In this document: positions 36,755 to 38,509 of the stretch, piece after piece | Layout of the letters: every line of letters starts with the position of its first letter | Numbering within the stretch: the first letter of the stretch is position 1 | NCBI GenBank assembly: GCA_027485365.1 | Contig: JAIXRD010000193.1 | Location: 1 to 38,509, forward strand | Direction of reading: 5' to 3' | Length of the DNA stretch: 38,509 nucleotides | Source of the DNA: Cryomorphaceae bacterium | Lineage (GTDB): Bacteria; Bacteroidota; Bacteroidia; Flavobacteriales_D; Crocinitomicaceae | Position numbers and translations under genes: made by a program | Notes under the pieces: generated by a model | The model's database searches: none | What the model was told of the DNA's origin: nothing | What the model saw: the letters and a program-made list of their open reading frames with translations, nothing else

Positions 36755-38509
36755 TTATTCAAACATTTTTTTAAAGTCCTTTGTAAAATATTCTCTTACT
36801 GATTCGTTTACTCCTGTCGGCTCATTATAGAAAAATAGGTCAATTTGAACTTCCTTGTCGTTATACTTAATTGTATGGCCATTGAATATATTTTCATAGC
36901 CTTTTGCCTTGTCTTCTGCGTTACCTGTTCCTACTACGTTACCTTTTGGATCAATGAACTTTATAATTAATTTGTTACTGTCTTTTGGTTTTAGCCAAAA
37001 AACAAAGTCTGGAAAGAAGTTTCTGTATTCTTGTTCTCTCGTGTCGTAATATGGTATAGAAACATCATCTGTTGTTTGGTCTATTTTTGAGAAATACCAC
37101 CATTCGTATTTTTCAAGTTTGTCACGATTTTCTTGCAGTTTCTTTAAAAATTCAACTTCTGAAGGAACCCAAACAATGTGTTTAAAAAGTTGTTTGTGTG
37201 CTTCTGATGTAAGTATGATTGGATTGTAATAATTTTCTACTAAAAAATCCGTATTTAATTCAAGTTTCAAACCATTATATGAATAGTTGTTTGGTTTGTC
37301 TTTGCTGTTAAATAAGTCAAGTTGTTCCTGTAATTGTTGGTCGTTTAGCTTCTTTGCTGTGTAGGCTGCAACTATATCACTAACGGAATTGTATTCCGAT
37401 TTACTGCCTTTTATAGAATCAATAATCGCTTGTTCTAAAAGTTCAAGTTCGTTATCAGGAAGATTGGCAACTTCAATTTTGTCAAAGTGGTTTATTTCCG
37501 TCAATACTGGTTCGAATGATTTTAGGCGTTTTGGTTTTTGATTGAAATGTTGATTTAGAAGCAACAAATTGTCAATTGGTTTACGAATGGAACGAGAAAC
37601 AGTGAAATTAAAATTCGTTTCAATTCTTATTTTTTCTAATGTAGAAACCAATGTTTTTGATACATTGATTGGTGATTGCATCAAAACAATTTTGTCTTGT
37701 ACACCTGCACTTTTTCCAACGAATTCTAAAAGGTCGTTGTATTCATCACGGTTTATTGAATAAGCAGGGATTTCTGCGATTACTTCTTCATATTTCGGAA
37801 TCAGTAATTCTTGAGGTATAGCTGTTTTAGCAATATGCTTAACTATTTTCCAATCGTCAGCATCTTTTTCTCTGCTTAGATTTTCAGTAATATTTTTAAT
37901 TACTTCCTTTTTTGTAGCAAATAAAAACAAACTTTCTAAAGGCAAGTTTCTTTTCAGAATGTCAGCTTTAGCTTTAATATCAATGTACCTTGAAAGTGTT
38001 TCAGTTTCTTCTGGAGATACAATGTAGTCAAGTCGCTTTCTAATACCTGAAACTGGTTGAATTCTTACACCACGTCCAATTGCTTGAAGTACAAATTTTT
38101 GTGCACCTTCGTCAACGCCAATATTGATAAAGTTTACAACATTTGGTCGATTACTATCCCAACCTTCTGTAAAGATTCTTGAACCTAGTAAAATATTAAT
38201 ACCGCTTGTTTGTGAGTTTATTTCCTTAAAGTAAGATTTAGTTAATGGTGTTTCTGTGTATTCGTAATTATCCAAAACATTGTCACTCCATTTGGTTGCA
38301 TCTGATGCAACTAACAAACAAAAATGTTGACCTGCATCTGCTGTTTTAAGTCTGAAAGCTATTTCACGACTATTGTTTAATATTCTTGTATATTCTATTT
38401 TTCCATATGATGAAGCATTAAAAACGTACTTTAGTATATCTTCTTTGCTAATGTTTTCAATAATTTGAATAAATGAAGACGGAATTTCCGCTGTATTGAA
38501 TTGATATGA
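36755..38509 (-). CDS. Type III restriction-modification system endonuclease (Res) subunit, C-terminal part, truncated at right window edge
   Basis: Helicase motifs 'NILLGSRIFTEGWDSNRPNVVNFINIG' and 'QKFVLQAIGRGVRI'; C-terminal PD-(D/E)xK-like 'FPDFVFWLK...IIKFIDPKG'. Frame stays open upstream of the ORF call to 38509 (SYQFNTAEIPSSFIQIIENISKEDILKYVFNAS...). Confidence 0.88.
   Translation of the reverse strand, partial: SYQFNTAEIPSSFIQIIENISKEDILKYVFNASSYGKIEYTRILNNSREIAFRLKTADAGQHFCLLVASDATKWSDNVLDNYEYTETPLTKSYFKEINSQTSGINILLGSRIFTEGWDSNRPNVVNFINIGVDEGAQKFVLQAIGRGVRIQPVSGIRKRLDYIVSPEETETLSRYIDIKAKADILKRNLPLESLFLFATKKEVIKNITENLSREKDADDWKIVKHIAKTAIPQELLIPKYEEVIAEIPAYSINRDEYNDLLEFVGKSAGVQDKIVLMQSPINVSKTLVSTLEKIRIETNFNFTVSRSIRKPIDNLLLLNQHFNQKPKRLKSFEPVLTEINHFDKIEVANLPDNELELLEQAIIDSIKGSKSEYNSVSDIVAAYTAKKLNDQQLQEQLDLFNSKDKPNNYSYNGLKLELNTDFLVENYYNPIILTSEAHKQLFKHIVWVPSEVEFLKKLQENRDKLEKYEWWYFSKIDQTTDDVSIPYYDTREQEYRNFFPDFVFWLKPKDSNKLIIKFIDPKGNVVGTGNAEDKAKGYENIFNGHTIKYNDKEVQIDLFFYNEPTGVNESVREYFTKDFKKMFE

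Noticed and set aside
36348-36755. 135-aa ORF (MPMLNSHTHCQAAQANAQTQAW...) and the + strand ORFs 36395-36589 and 36624-36830
   Set aside because: They fall in the palindromic element and antisense to rpiB; low-complexity translation is explained by repeat sequence, not by a protein family.
1-38509. CRISPR arrays, tRNA/rRNA genes, IS transposases, integrases, prophage genes
   Set aside because: None seen on reading both strands or in the ORF track.

Overview
The window is a Bacteroidota-type chromosome segment, probably Flavobacteriales-like judged from T9SS sorting domains, PorZ and the DUF4175/ATPase/ybeY/mnmG operon. It is mostly core genes and ends in an accessory type III restriction gene. 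From left to right it contains: the end of a flippase gene; an ArsC-like protein and a bacilliredoxin; PorZ; a GT-C-like membrane protein / UbiA (decaprenyl-phosphate phosphoribosyltransferase-like) / HAD-IB phosphatase module; a YqaA-like protein and a T9SS cargo protein; an S41 peptidase / aminotransferase / omega-amidase operon; TIGR01777 epimerase, PIN-PhoH and FtsE; a giant TPR protein and an outer-membrane beta-barrel; two tandem paralogous T9SS-secreted amidases; a 2-hydroxyacid dehydrogenase; mnmG, ybeY, an RsbW-like ATPase and DUF4175; rpiB; and the C-terminal part of a type III restriction endonuclease running off the right edge. The main observations are: (1) a chimeric fossil at about 25165-25356 that joins a recent copy of part of the downstream dehydrogenase gene to the last 33 codons of a lost beta-barrel gene; (2) a perfect parS site, TGTTTCACGTGAAACA, written into the last codons of ybeY; (3) a DnaA-box-containing AT-rich divergent spacer 4.2 kb away, proposed as candidate oriC; (4) a composite palindromic element starting at the rpiB stop codon and filling the gap to the restriction gene; and (5) terminator hairpins whose T-tracts run directly into the next start codon.
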